From Halorubellus sp034808145 (lineage in GTDB: Archaea; Halobacteriota; Halobacteria; Halobacteriales; Natrialbaceae): a DNA stretch of 64,000 nucleotides. A program made the translations under genes and the position numbers. The stretch lies in NCBI RefSeq assembly GCF_034808145.1, contig NZ_JAXHGM010000013.1, positions 1-64,000 of the forward strand. Reading direction: 5' to 3'. This document shows positions 43,197 to 51,840 of this stretch, piece by piece (position 1 is the stretch's first letter; each line of letters starts with the position of its first letter). Under the pieces are notes generated by a model. That model was not told where the DNA came from. It made no database searches and worked only from the letters and a program-made list of their open reading frames with translations.

Positions 43197-43481
43197 ATGA
43201 CTGACCAGTACGTTTCCCCGCCAGGTCGTGCCGTCGACGACATGGAGGTGTTCGAGCGTGAGCAACTCGTCCGAGATCGAGACCGCTACGATACCATCTT
43301 CGAGTTCAGCGAGTCCTACGCTCGGGACGTCGTCGAGGGCCTCATCGAAGACGCACTCGTCGAGGTCGTGCCTGACGCCCAACAGTACGTCCACATCGCG
43401 AGCGGCGAACGCTTCAAGTCCGTGCTCGCCCTCGCGTACTTCCAGCAAGGCTGGGAGGCACGCGACGACGCCGATTTGTAG
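43197..43481 (+). CDS. Hypothetical protein downstream of PCNA
   Basis: A 94-residue acidic, mostly helical protein (EREQLVRDRDRYDTIFEFSE). Not recognised. The 4-bp gap to pcn suggests co-translation and a role linked to the clamp (inference). Confidence 0.65.
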   Translation: MTDQYVSPPGRAVDDMEVFEREQLVRDRDRYDTIFEFSESYARDVVEGLIEDALVEVVPDAQQYVHIASGERFKSVLALAYFQQGWEARDDADL

Positions 43482-43500
43482 CCCCCTCACTGGGTGGAGG
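43475..43500 (+). promoter_or_regulatory. Shared promoter/operator element, copy c
   Basis: TTTGTA followed by CCCCTCACTGGGTGGAGG (43483-43500), ending 9 nt before the ATG at 43510. The box lies inside the end of the preceding gene. Confidence 0.65.
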
Positions 43501-43509
43501 GTTCAAGAT

Positions 43510-44487
43510 ATGGCCACGACACCCCCTGAATCCGAGTCGACCAATCCAACTCCCGAACGCGACCGTATTGCGCCAGGGAGCGAATCGTTCACTGACGTCG
43601 ACGACCGCCGGGATGCGATGCACGAGACGATTGACGCCTGGCTTGACGAGCTCGCCAGCGGTGTCGACGACGCGCAGGCGAGCGAGCAGTTCCAGGCGTG
43701 GCTCGACGTCCAATCCCGGTTCCACGACTACTCGCTGAACAACACGCTCCTTATCTACGCGCAGATGCCCGACGCGACCCGGGTTGCGGGGTACAACACG
43801 TGGCGCGAGGAGTTCGACCGCCACGTCCAGGAAGGCGAGTCTGCGATCTGGATCTGGGCGCCCATCACCACCGCGAAGTGCCCGGAGTGTGGGAACAGCC
43901 CGTCGTATCACGACAGCATCGACTGCGAGTACGACGACACCTCACCAGAGGAATGGTCGTCGGGCGTGGTGGCGTTCAAACCCGTGCCCGTCTTCGACGT
44001 GAGCCAGACCGAGGGCGAACCACTGCCCGAACTCGACACCACTACCCACGGCGACCCCGGCGACCTCCTCGAGCGTGTCCGTGCGGTCGCCGTCGAACGT
44101 GGCCTCTCCTTCGACGTCGTCCCGAGCGAAGAGTGGATGCATGGCGAAGCTGCTGGCGTCTACCAGCATGACCTGGAAGCGATCGAGGTGGAGGAACAAT
44201 CGAACGACGCAGATGAAGCCCGCGTCGCCGTCCACGAGCTCGCCCACGCCGTCCTCCACGAACCGGGCCTCGAAGAGGACGAACGTCCGCGGCGTGAACT
44301 CGAAGCCGAAGCCACCGCATATGTCGTCGCCCGGCACCACGGACTCGACGCCGAGAACTCGCGGTTCTACCTCGCCGCATGGGCCGACCAGGACGACGAG
44401 GACGTCCGTGAACGCCTCGACCGCATCCAATCCACCGCGACGTCTCTCATTGAGCGTCTCGACGACGCGCTCGAATCACATCGTTGA
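43510..44487 (+). CDS. ArdC-like antirestriction protein with zinc metallopeptidase motif
   Basis: A 325-residue protein. The N-terminal half has the ssDNA-binding ArdC signature: FHDYSLNNTLLIYAQMPDAT, then a GYNTWREEF line and GESAIWIWAP. A CPEC...C insertion adds a small zinc-binding loop. The C-terminal half carries HELAH at 242-246 and the downstream glutamate in ELEAEATAYVV, the active site of the ImmA/IrrE-like metallopeptidase found in ArdC. Plasmid ArdC proteins protect incoming single-stranded DNA during conjugation, consistent with the transfer operon in this window. Confidence 0.85.
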   Translation: MATTPPESESTNPTPERDRIAPGSESFTDVDDRRDAMHETIDAWLDELASGVDDAQASEQFQAWLDVQSRFHDYSLNNTLLIYAQMPDATRVAGYNTWREEFDRHVQEGESAIWIWAPITTAKCPECGNSPSYHDSIDCEYDDTSPEEWSSGVVAFKPVPVFDVSQTEGEPLPELDTTTHGDPGDLLERVRAVAVERGLSFDVVPSEEWMHGEAAGVYQHDLEAIEVEEQSNDADEARVAVHELAHAVLHEPGLEEDERPRRELEAEATAYVVARHHGLDAENSRFYLAAWADQDDEDVRERLDRIQSTATSLIERLDDALESHR

Positions 44488-44493
44488 ACGCCA

Positions 44494-44581
44494 ATTGGTT
44501 CGACTGATTCCATACTGAAACTGCTGGTAAGTAGGACTGCCTACCTACCGGCTGTTTCAGTGGAAGGTGTTTCGAACCAAT
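44494..44581. repeat. Nested inverted-repeat element
   Basis: The inner hairpin has 22-bp arms (44514-44535 and 44540-44561, three mismatches, 4-nt loop) beginning ACTGAAAC and ending GTTTCAGT. The outer arms are ATTGGTTCGA (44494-44503) and TCGAACCAAT (44572-44581). It lies 6 bp after the ArdC-like gene and just before IS remnants. It resembles a MITE-type element or a strong terminator; I cannot distinguish them. Confidence 0.7.
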
Positions 44582-44585
44582 AGGC

Positions 44586-44876
44586 TTTCAACAAAGCCAT
44601 CGAGATCTAGGGCGGCACAAATACCGGGCATTTCGATGAGTTCGTCAACGGGGTCACGTTACGTCAAGGTCTTCTTGACTTTCAAGCAAAGTAGGACGAC
44701 GTATTGCCGAAGAGTGTATCGTTTCTGCGATTATCACGTCGAAAACCGCGCAACAGCACGGCGAGCCAGCATCATAGCTCGTTCAACGAAGGCGAGGAGC
44801 CATGATTTCGGGAGGTATCCATCGTAGTCGAAGCTATTCAGCAGTAATGTAAGTTAACAAGGGTTTCAACAATGCC
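44586..44876 (-). pseudogene. Degenerate IS5-family transposase fragment and IS ends
   Basis: Reading the minus strand from 44876, an IS-end sequence GGCATTGTTGAAACCC is followed by stop-riddled codons that still match the N-terminal third of the intact transposase at 27758: LLAFVERAMMLARRAVARFS, then KRYTLRQYVVLLCLKVKK, then VDELIEMPGI. After that a second IS-end-like sequence GGCTTTGTTGAAA (44586-44598) occurs. The C-terminal two-thirds and the DDE triad are missing. It is therefore a dead, truncated copy of a related but different element. Confidence 0.7.
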
Positions 44877-44932
44877 ACTGCGTCTAAACAAGGCCATTGA
44901 ACTTATTACTACTCTTCAAGATGTAGAAATAG

Positions 44933-45829
44933 ATGCCGCCGTGCCACATCTGCGGGGACAACACCGGCCTCACATACACCTGTAACGAATGTGGCAAAAA
45001 ATACTGTAGCGACCACCGGCTACCGGAAGCCCATCGGTGCAATGCACTCGCAACTAGCTCTGCGAAACCCCTTGGGCCAGATGCGCACTCTAGTAAAGGA
45101 CTTTCTGAGCATGCAGCGCGTCACGAGCGAGTTCGAAACAAACACGTCGAAAAAACGGACTTTCGAACGGACATCACGGGTAGGGAGGCGTCAAAGAACC
45201 GCTCGCGGGAGCGGGAAAAACCACCAGAAGAAGACCAATATCAGTGTCCAAACTGCAAGGACTATTTCTACATCAGACGTGCCTGCAACGTGTGCGGGAC
45301 GCAGTACTGCAATGACTGTCGCCCACCGAATAACCACGTTTGCCAGGACACACCGGGAGCAAACCCAAACGAGCGTTCGGCTAATAACGGCCATGCCACG
45401 AACTCCTCAAGGGCAGGGTCCACGTCGTGGGCAACACATTCGGATTCTCCAGAACACCAATCAGGCGGACAGGGCCATCGGAGTGGCCGGCGGTACAGTA
45501 TTTGGGCCATGAACAAGATCAAGTCTCTATCTCCCAAATCGGCACTCAATTGGTTTAAAATAGATTACTGGAAGTTGTTAATCGACGTTAAAATTGAGGC
45601 ACAGAAAGCTATGGGCTATGCATTCTATCTGGCTGCGACGATTACGTTAGTTGCCATCCCGATAATTGCATGGTACATGTCGGACTCTTTTGCAGTGTTC
45701 GCAGGTATGTCCCTATTTATTTTTGTTGAAGGTGCGGTGGGATTCTTGATTGTATGGGGCATCATTTCTGCAATCTTGGTTCCAGTCTGGTTGATCGTTT
45801 GGGGGTCCAGGCAGGCACTAAATATATAA
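44933..45829 (+). CDS. Double AN1-type zinc-finger membrane protein
   Basis: A 298-residue protein. The first AN1 finger is complete: C4-C7, C17-C20, C25, H28, H34, C36. A second finger at about 102-136 has the same spacing, with a cysteine where the sixth ligand would normally be histidine (CNVCGTQYCNDC). A polar linker follows, then three hydrophobic segments (about 228-248, 253-273 and 276-292). AN1 fingers are ubiquitin-pathway or stress-linked modules in eukaryotes; in haloarchaea they often precede membrane domains of unknown function. Lower GC than neighbours hints at recent transfer. Confidence 0.78.
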   Translation: MPPCHICGDNTGLTYTCNECGKKYCSDHRLPEAHRCNALATSSAKPLGPDAHSSKGLSEHAARHERVRNKHVEKTDFRTDITGREASKNRSREREKPPEEDQYQCPNCKDYFYIRRACNVCGTQYCNDCRPPNNHVCQDTPGANPNERSANNGHATNSSRAGSTSWATHSDSPEHQSGGQGHRSGRRYSIWAMNKIKSLSPKSALNWFKIDYWKLLIDVKIEAQKAMGYAFYLAATITLVAIPIIAWYMSDSFAVFAGMSLFIFVEGAVGFLIVWGIISAILVPVWLIVWGSRQALNI

Positions 45830-46190
45830 TGATAAACTCATCCCTATTTGCATAGATTGGTGGGCCATAGCGAAATCGGCTTGTTGAAGGCATCCTCTGT
45901 ATCTCGCACGGAGCTTCTGACAAGAAGCGAGGCTATCACAACCCGTCGCGTTACGTCCTTCGCCTGTATCTATCAATTGCTGCCTCTGGGATTTAGGGTG
46001 TGAACGTACGGGTTAACCAACAGAGAACCACTATCCTCACCGTTGTTGGTTAATTCAGATGGAGGCTTCGAATCTATCCCGCCGAATAGAGAACGCAGTC
46101 TCCACGGGAGGCGTTCAATGTCGAGTCCGGCGGCGAAGAGCATACTCGATACTGTTTCTCTCGTCCCGTACGGACTGCGACACATCACTC
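45830..46190. other. Gene-free region with the second TTAACCAACA dyad
   Basis: A 361-bp stretch without a convincing gene. Its only distinct feature is the inverted repeat at 46013-46053. An in-frame ATG at 46059, directly after the dyad, could give the next gene a longer N-terminus, but the added residues are Arg/Ser-rich and look untranslated. Confidence 0.5.
46013..46053. repeat. Inverted repeat TTAACCAACA-N21-TGTTGGTTAA
   Basis: Perfect 10-bp arms with a 21-bp spacer, the same arms as at 2197-2240. It lies about 140 bp upstream of the gene at 46191. Two copies of such a specific dyad at 44-kb distance suggest a plasmid-encoded regulator or a recombination site. Confidence 0.75.
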
Positions 46191-46775
46191 ATGACTGAGA
46201 CGACTCCCAGTTCGATCCACCAGCAGTTCGCGTTCACCGACGATGGCGAGCTCGAGCCGACCAGCGAGTCCGTCGAGACCTCGCTGGCGGATTTCGGCGC
46301 AAATATCGACGCGCGTGAACGCAAATCACGACCTGACCAACCCACTGCCAGCAGCATCTTCTGTGACGACCGCCCACTCGACGACACCAGCAGAGAAGGC
46401 GAGCAGGAGACGCTGTATCCCGACGTGGACGACGACCAACAGGCCCTCGACGGCAGCCAGACGAGCACCATCTCGACATTCTCGACCGCCGAGAGCACCG
46501 AGACGTCGCCTGCCCCACGCTACGATCGGGCACTCGCCCAAACCGTCGAGATGCACGACGTCGATACGGCGTTGTGGGCAGTCGACGGCATCGGCGAACA
46601 CACCACGAGCGTGCTGATGTTGGCGGGTGTCACCGACCAGGTCGAACTTGCGATCGCCTGGACTGACCCGAACGAGCGCGCCGATCTCGAACGTACGCTC
46701 GAAGCGCTGCCGGAGAACTGTCAGTATACCGTCCGCGAGACCGCAGCCAGCCTCTGGCGGTATCTCCACCGCTAA
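46191..46775 (+). CDS. Hypothetical acidic protein
   Basis: A 194-residue protein, not recognised. The N-terminal half is acidic and unstructured-looking (ESVETSLADFGANIDARE); the C-terminal half is helical (VDTALWAVDGIGEHTTSVLM, LERTLEALPENCQYTVRETA). ATG 46191 is preferred to 46059. It is followed 74 bp later by a zinc-ribbon protein gene. Confidence 0.65.
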   Translation: MTETTPSSIHQQFAFTDDGELEPTSESVETSLADFGANIDARERKSRPDQPTASSIFCDDRPLDDTSREGEQETLYPDVDDDQQALDGSQTSTISTFSTAESTETSPAPRYDRALAQTVEMHDVDTALWAVDGIGEHTTSVLMLAGVTDQVELAIAWTDPNERADLERTLEALPENCQYTVRETAASLWRYLHR

Positions 46776-46849
46776 CTCCTCTCGCGTTCTCTTCACCTCT
46801 CCTCTGCCTCATGTTTAAATACGATTCCGCGTACAGACACGGTAGCCCG

Positions 46850-47725
46850 ATGGTCACGGACCCAAACCCACTCTATGACCCCAAAGACGTCTATGGTACC
46901 GGCGCCGTCACCGACCCCGCCCTCGACGACCATACCCAACGCGACCACCAGGAATGCCCTGGGTGTGGCCAGCCTATGCCCGCCAACCGTGACCAGTGCA
47001 AAGACTGCCAGATTGACCACAGTAGCTCCAACCCCACGAGCACGCCATCGGCCACGTACGAGTGGCAGCCCGACCGCGTCGCGGTGGTCGTCGTCGATGA
47101 AACGCTGGACACGCTCGCGCAAGCGCTCGCCCGGACCGCTTTCCGGCGGCGTGGTCTCGAGGGCACTACGCCATCACGCTCGAAGGCGAGCGTCCGCCTC
47201 CTGGACGATCTCGGCGCGTTCGAACTGAGTCATCTTGCCGGCGCCGACTGGCGTGACATCGACGCGCTCGCCAAGCCAGGAACTAGCGACGCGCAAGCCC
47301 TCCTGAATGCTGTCCGCGAGCAGGACACCGCCCAACCCGTCGTGTACGACCCCGATGGCAACCCGCTCGAGAACGTCGCCGACGTCGACGATGGATGGCT
47401 GGTCGCCGGCGTCCTCCGGCACAAGGTCCGAACGTTCGAGAACCGTCCGACGCGTGTCCTCGAGTGCCGTAAGTGTGGAACGACGCCGCACGCGCACCGC
47501 GGCCGCGAGCGCGTCGACGCTCGCATCGACGACCCACTCCTCACCGCTCCCGATCTCTGGACGTGCAAGGCCTGTCGCCGAACGCGAACCGGACCAAAGC
47601 CCGAGTCCAAGACAGATAGCTGTGACCGGGAGTGGCCTGACACCATCGAGCAGGAACGCGCCCACGAGGACGACGCGATCGGCACCGAGATGGCCGAGTA
47701 CATCGAGACGCATCGTCGCAACTGA
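46850..47725 (+). CDS. Zinc-ribbon protein of unknown function
   Basis: A 291-residue protein with two zinc ribbons: CPGC...CKDC near the N-terminus and CRKCG...CKAC at about 215-250. The central region is alpha/beta with VAVVVVDETLDTLAQALART. This may be a nucleic-acid-binding protein, but no family is recognised. ATG 46850 is chosen because a TTTAAATAC box lies about 33 nt upstream; ATG 46811 is an in-frame alternative that overlaps that box. Confidence 0.68.
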   Translation: MVTDPNPLYDPKDVYGTGAVTDPALDDHTQRDHQECPGCGQPMPANRDQCKDCQIDHSSSNPTSTPSATYEWQPDRVAVVVVDETLDTLAQALARTAFRRRGLEGTTPSRSKASVRLLDDLGAFELSHLAGADWRDIDALAKPGTSDAQALLNAVREQDTAQPVVYDPDGNPLENVADVDDGWLVAGVLRHKVRTFENRPTRVLECRKCGTTPHAHRGRERVDARIDDPLLTAPDLWTCKACRRTRTGPKPESKTDSCDREWPDTIEQERAHEDDAIGTEMAEYIETHRRN

Positions 47726-47890
47726 ACGCAGTTACTGATGTGCGTGGTGATTCTCGGTCTCTGAAGGGCTGACAGGCGGTTCACCAACACTGTCCAGTGG
47801 TCGGTATCGCCGCAAGTTCTATAGTCTACTATCTCATTAGAGATACCTAAGCGCGAGCCAATTGACGCGGCTATCGAGAGGATCCACACA

Positions 47891-48574
47891 ATGATAGATA
47901 TGATGGATGCCACCGCTGCAAAGATCGTTTTAGGGATACAGCGTGGTGATTCTATCAATCGTGTTGCGAGCAAGATTGGTGTCTCGTACTCGTGGGTGTA
48001 CGACTGGATCGAACGGTTAGAAGCTGCAGAGATTATCGGTAATGATGATAATGGACTTCGAGTTGTCGACCATGAGTTGCGCCAGCAGTACGCCGAGATG
48101 ATGGCTGCATTGTACAGTCGCGACACCATCTCCCAGGAGGATGCGTACGTGATCCCGCACTTCGCCGGGATGGAGTTCGCGTACACGGAGATTGACGCGG
48201 CGTACGTCTGGACGCACGGCGGCTACCAGATCGCCCGTGGTCATGACGACTATCCGGTCTTCATCGAAGTCCACGACAGGGACGTAGAGCGGTGGATCGC
48301 CTTCTTCGACCAGTTCGGTGTCGACACGACGATCAATGAGCGTCCCGATGCCAGCGCCGTCAACGGGAACGTCCATTACGTGTTGTTCCCGAAGACCGAC
48401 GGAATCGAAGCCGAGTGGGTCGACGGCAATCCCGTCATCCCGTTGGACGACGCCGTCGACCAGATGATGGCGAACCGGCCAGCGTACGAGCCCGCCTTGG
48501 AGATCATCGCCGACGAGTACGACAGGGATATCGACGCCTCACACCACGGGGCGACGAGCACAGACGGTTCCTAG
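47891..48574 (+). CDS. HTH protein of a haloarchaeal accessory family
   Basis: A 227-residue protein with an N-terminal winged helix (AAKIVLGIQRGDSINRVASK, WVYDWIERLEAAEIIG) and a C-terminal alpha/beta domain (EIDAAYVWTHGGYQIARGHDD, VFIEVHDRDVERWIAFF). Proteins of this shape occur next to nucleotidyltransferase or DUF partners in archaeal toxin-antitoxin loci, but no partner is evident here. The gene stands alone. Confidence 0.65.
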   Translation: MIDMMDATAAKIVLGIQRGDSINRVASKIGVSYSWVYDWIERLEAAEIIGNDDNGLRVVDHELRQQYAEMMAALYSRDTISQEDAYVIPHFAGMEFAYTEIDAAYVWTHGGYQIARGHDDYPVFIEVHDRDVERWIAFFDQFGVDTTINERPDASAVNGNVHYVLFPKTDGIEAEWVDGNPVIPLDDAVDQMMANRPAYEPALEIIADEYDRDIDASHHGATSTDGS

Positions 48575-48689
48575 CTCCCAACCTGGTATGGAGATCATTT
48601 CGCCGGGTGTGCGAGCTGGTGCGCACTGAATCTATGGGGATATAGTGCTGGTCGGAAGTCCTATATTCCTTCATTGTGATTGGTGAGAT

Positions 48690-49280
48690 ATGAGGAATCC
48701 AGCGGATGCGCCACCATACGAAGATGTAAACGACGCCGTTACGGACGACTGGGTCGACGAGACGACCCCGTACGAGCGTGTTCGACAGGTGGTCGCGCAC
48801 ACGTACTCGCCAGTCACAGCTGAGGCGGCCGCTGACCAGGCCCAGACTGCAACGAAGACTGCACGCAAGCATCTGGACGCGCTCGCAGACGAGGGCTTCG
48901 TCACAACTACGCCGGGCAAGCATGGAGCGACGACGTACCGTCGCTCGCCCGAGTCACTCGTCGTCGAACAGGCCGCCGACATCCTCCAGCACGTCTCGAC
49001 AGACGAACTCGTCTCGCGAATCACCGACATGCGGGAGCAACTCGAAAACTTTCGGGCCGAATACGGCGTCGACTCCCCCGAAGAGCTAACGGTCGCCCAG
49101 ACGAATCAGACGCTAACGGATACCGACGAAGAGCAGACGAGGATTGATCCTGAGGTTTTACAGGAGTGGCAGACGACGCGACGTAACCTCGCGTTTGCAA
49201 ACGCCGCATTGTCGATCGCGAATGCGGAGCGATTCGTCGATGGGGACCGACAACACATGGACGGCAGTCTCACCGCCTGA
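48690..49280 (+). CDS. Winged-helix transcriptional regulator
   Basis: A 196-residue protein: an N-terminal wHTH (EAAADQAQTATKTARKHLDA, then LADEGFVTTTPGKHGATTYR) and a helical C-terminal half (LVSRITDMREQLENFRAEYG). Related haloarchaeal proteins are usually followed by a small partner gene, as here (3-bp gap to the next frame). Likely represses its own operon (inference). Confidence 0.72.
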   Translation: MRNPADAPPYEDVNDAVTDDWVDETTPYERVRQVVAHTYSPVTAEAAADQAQTATKTARKHLDALADEGFVTTTPGKHGATTYRRSPESLVVEQAADILQHVSTDELVSRITDMREQLENFRAEYGVDSPEELTVAQTNQTLTDTDEEQTRIDPEVLQEWQTTRRNLAFANAALSIANAERFVDGDRQHMDGSLTA

Positions 49281-49283
49281 TCG

Positions 49284-49766
49284 ATGGCGGATATACCGAA
49301 AACAGACGAATCCCACTCTCTTCGGGGCCCGATCGACCGCGCAGCCCTCCTCACGATTCGTGACGTCATCGACCGCGAAGAACCACTCGCCACGCCAGCA
49401 CTCGACGACTATCTGAATCCGACGACTGTCGAGGTCCAGTTGGATGACGGCCTTCAGGCAGCGACGGCTGCGCGCATCGACATCCAGTGGACGACCAGAG
49501 ACGACTACAAATTCCACTACACAGACACCGAGGACGTCAACTTCCGCTGGGGGAACCATCCTCACGACGGCGACTACATCAACGCATATGGACTAGCGCA
49601 CTATCATCCACCGCCGGACGCATCCTCGAACCCTGAGGGGGTGGAGGATTCCTGTATCGAGCAGTCCCTCGAAATCCTGGTCACCCGTGCCGTTCTGAGA
49701 CTCTGGCGGACAGCCTACCACCGAGAGTCGTATGAACCACTGAACGCCGCTAGCAACCCTCCTTGA
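49284..49766 (+). CDS. Partner of the wHTH regulator, TumE/DUF6516-like candidate
   Basis: A 160-residue acidic protein. A central beta sheet with DYKFHYTDTEDVNFRWGNHP and a later AHYHPPPDAS line recalls the histidine-containing sheet of TumE-type toxins. The match is weak and I give it only as a candidate. The 3-bp gap to the upstream wHTH gene makes the pair a possible toxin-antitoxin or regulator-effector unit. Confidence 0.55.
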   Translation: MADIPKTDESHSLRGPIDRAALLTIRDVIDREEPLATPALDDYLNPTTVEVQLDDGLQAATAARIDIQWTTRDDYKFHYTDTEDVNFRWGNHPHDGDYINAYGLAHYHPPPDASSNPEGVEDSCIEQSLEILVTRAVLRLWRTAYHRESYEPLNAASNPP

Positions 49767-49852
49767 CAGCCGCCTTAGCCCATCTATGGGTGACAGACGT
49801 CGTGGAGGCGCAGGACCTCGTGGCAACCTGACGTTCTCGCTTGCGAGTACTG

Positions 49853-49879
49853 TTTATCAGTCCCCTGGCGGAGTGGAGG
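49853..49879 (+). promoter_or_regulatory. Shared promoter/operator element, copy d
   Basis: TTTATCAGT followed by CCCCTGGCGGAGTGGAGG (49862-49879), ending 9 nt before the ATG at 49889. Confidence 0.65.
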
Positions 49880-49888
49880 AACCCTTAG

Positions 49889-50020
49889 ATGGCAGCGAAC
49901 CCACCAGCCGATAATCCAGTAGTGCCTGCTCTCCGACTCAAGCTCCCACCCGCAGTCGAGCATCAACTTGCTCAACGGACGGGCGAGATCTTCACTGGCG
50001 GCCCGTACCAGAATCGATGA
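49889..50020 (+). CDS. Small protein (43 residues)
   Basis: A short frame with its own promoter element of the CCCCT...GGAGG type and a 4-bp ATGA overlap with the following gene, which supports real translation. The product has a Pro-rich N-terminus and a helical middle (LPPAVEHQLAQRTGEIF). Function unknown. Confidence 0.55.
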   Translation: MAANPPADNPVVPALRLKLPPAVEHQLAQRTGEIFTGGPYQNR

Positions 50021-50319
50021 CGACGGTCGCCCTCGACTCCGGTGACGACATCACGGTCCCGAATCCCAGTCTCGACACCGGGCAGTCGCTCGCGAGCGGG
50101 CTGACGGCGGCACGCCAGGACGTCCTCGACGCAGACCCCACTGACCCGGACGAGGCCGTCAGCGCGACGCTGCGCGCCCTCGAACGCCACCTCCCAGAGA
50201 TGTCGCTCCCGGACGTCCTCGAACTCCGGGTGCTCGTCGACACCGACGCGAGCGACCCCGAATCGGCGTTCGTCGCCACGACCGAACAGGCACTCGACCA
50301 CCTCTCAAACTGGCACTAG
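50017..50319 (+). CDS. Hypothetical acidic protein
   Basis: A 100-residue acidic helical protein (SATLRALERHLPEMSLPDVL). Its ATG overlaps the stop of the 43-residue gene and it is followed 22 bp later by a 355-residue gene, so this is a small operon driven by the element at 49853. Not recognised. Confidence 0.65.
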   Translation: MTTVALDSGDDITVPNPSLDTGQSLASGLTAARQDVLDADPTDPDEAVSATLRALERHLPEMSLPDVLELRVLVDTDASDPESAFVATTEQALDHLSNWH

Positions 50320-50341
50320 ACAGCCCTCTCACCCTTCACGA

Positions 50342-51409
50342 ATGTCCACGCAATCCACCCATCAGTCGACCGTATCGTTCACCACCCGCCACGACCTCAC
50401 GTTCACGCCGACCGAACCCCCGGACGACCACCGCTCGTTCTCGCGAGACACCATCGTCGAGGGCGTGGCGTGCACGCAACTCAGCGGTTACCAGACCGTC
50501 AAAGGCCGAAAACGCGAACTCAGCTGTTCGCCCATCGACGGCTACTGGGTCACCGACGACGCCGACGCAGTACGCGAGTACGTCGACGCGTTCGGCGACA
50601 CGGTGTGGCCGATTCCGGAGACGTACACGGCGTTCGATGAGTTCGAACGGTATCTCGGCGAGATGGACGGCGCGAGCCGCCGGTACGGCTACGGCATCGA
50701 CGCCACCCAACTCGAGAAAGCCCTACGACTGCTCACCGGCGGTGGCCACTACGACCACGACGCGTACACGCTAGTCGCGTGCGGCCGCAAACCGTTCGTG
50801 CTCGCTGGGCCCGAGGGCGTGCTGCTCTCGCGGCCGGGACACATCGCGCGCCCCGAGGATGAGTCACAGTGCCCGCAGCGGACCATCACCGGGTCGCTGG
50901 CGCGTTCGGGGGGCGAATACGCCCTGGATGTCGAAGAGGCGAACCCGTCGATTCTCGACGGTATCCAGCGTCTCATCAAACTCGCCGACGACGCCTACGA
51001 GCAGTGCATCACCAGCCACGAGGGAGCGCCACACTCAGCATCGTCGTTCCATTTCTTCGAAACCCAGAAAGGGGCGTCCGTGAAGGTGAGCGCCGAGACG
51101 CTGGAGACACTCGGCCGACTCAAGACCCACCACCGTGACGTCTCCGTCTACGGGGGCACGACTGTCGACGTTCCAAGAGCGTCAAAGACGGTCGACGTCG
51201 CATGGGACGAACCCGACCAACTCGTCGGCGACACGCAACATGGCGCACCCGTGGTCGGATACGACGTCGAGTGGGAGACGCGCGGCCGACGCCGCTTCTC
51301 GGTACTCGTGGTGCGAACGCACCGGCTCGTCGAACGCGAGCAACTCGACACGACGCTGTACGTCCTGCGCTCGACCTCGCACGAACTCGAGCGCGTCGAC
51401 CACTGGTAG
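50342..51409 (+). CDS. Hypothetical protein of the module
   Basis: A 355-residue protein, unknown family. Seen: an N-terminal beta-rich part with two cysteines (VEGVACTQL, KRELSCSPI), a central glycine-rich segment (LLTGGGHYDHDAYTLVACGR) and a helical to beta C-terminus (ASVKVSAETLETLGRLKTHH). No catalytic motif can be assigned. It is 6 bp upstream of the next small gene and so part of the same operon. Confidence 0.65.
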   Translation: MSTQSTHQSTVSFTTRHDLTFTPTEPPDDHRSFSRDTIVEGVACTQLSGYQTVKGRKRELSCSPIDGYWVTDDADAVREYVDAFGDTVWPIPETYTAFDEFERYLGEMDGASRRYGYGIDATQLEKALRLLTGGGHYDHDAYTLVACGRKPFVLAGPEGVLLSRPGHIARPEDESQCPQRTITGSLARSGGEYALDVEEANPSILDGIQRLIKLADDAYEQCITSHEGAPHSASSFHFFETQKGASVKVSAETLETLGRLKTHHRDVSVYGGTTVDVPRASKTVDVAWDEPDQLVGDTQHGAPVVGYDVEWETRGRRRFSVLVVRTHRLVEREQLDTTLYVLRSTSHELERVDHW

Positions 51410-51415
51410 CCGGAG

Positions 51416-51655
51416 ATGTCTGCGACGACTGACCGGACGCCAGACGATCGAACCGTGCCGGTGTTGGACGCCCTCCCACCAGAGACGCTGGTCGAGACCG
51501 CGAACCCGGACCTGATTCGGGCCGCTCTTGAACTCCTGGAGTCTGTCGACGACGTCAAACGCGTGGTCGCTGCCGAGAACCAGCACCGCGCCCGCCCAGG
51601 CGTCCTCCGGCTATGCCAGGAGCGCGCCAGGCAACTCCGTCAGTCCTCGAACTGA
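51416..51655 (+). CDS. Hypothetical small protein
   Basis: A 79-residue helical protein (IRAALELLESVDDVKRVVAA) ending in a basic tail. It starts 6 bp after the preceding stop. Its 3' end overlaps the 3' end of the convergent gene at 51640. Not recognised. Confidence 0.55.
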   Translation: MSATTDRTPDDRTVPVLDALPPETLVETANPDLIRAALELLESVDDVKRVVAAENQHRARPGVLRLCQERARQLRQSSN

Positions 51656-51840
51656 CCGAACTTGGATGCATCCGGGTCGACACCAGCGGCGAGACCGCGA
51701 AGGTATTCGGCGACGATCGATCGTTCCTCGGTCGAGAGGTCCTTGCGAACACGGACTTCGGCGAGACCCCGATTGTCGTCACCGACGTCCGTCGGAACGT
51801 GATCGGCGAGGTCGAGTCGGTCAACGTGCCACTTGGTCAT
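51640..51840 (-). CDS. Hypothetical small protein, convergent
   Basis: About 66 residues (MTKWHVDRLDLADHVPTDVG, then a helix with LSTEERSIVAEYLRGLAAG). The start at 51840 is preferred to an upstream in-frame ATG (51864). It overlaps its convergent neighbour by 16 bp. Function unknown; confidence is moderate because the frame is short. Confidence 0.45.
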   Translation of the reverse strand: MTKWHVDRLDLADHVPTDVGDDNRGLAEVRVRKDLSTEERSIVAEYLRGLAAGVDPDASKFGQFED

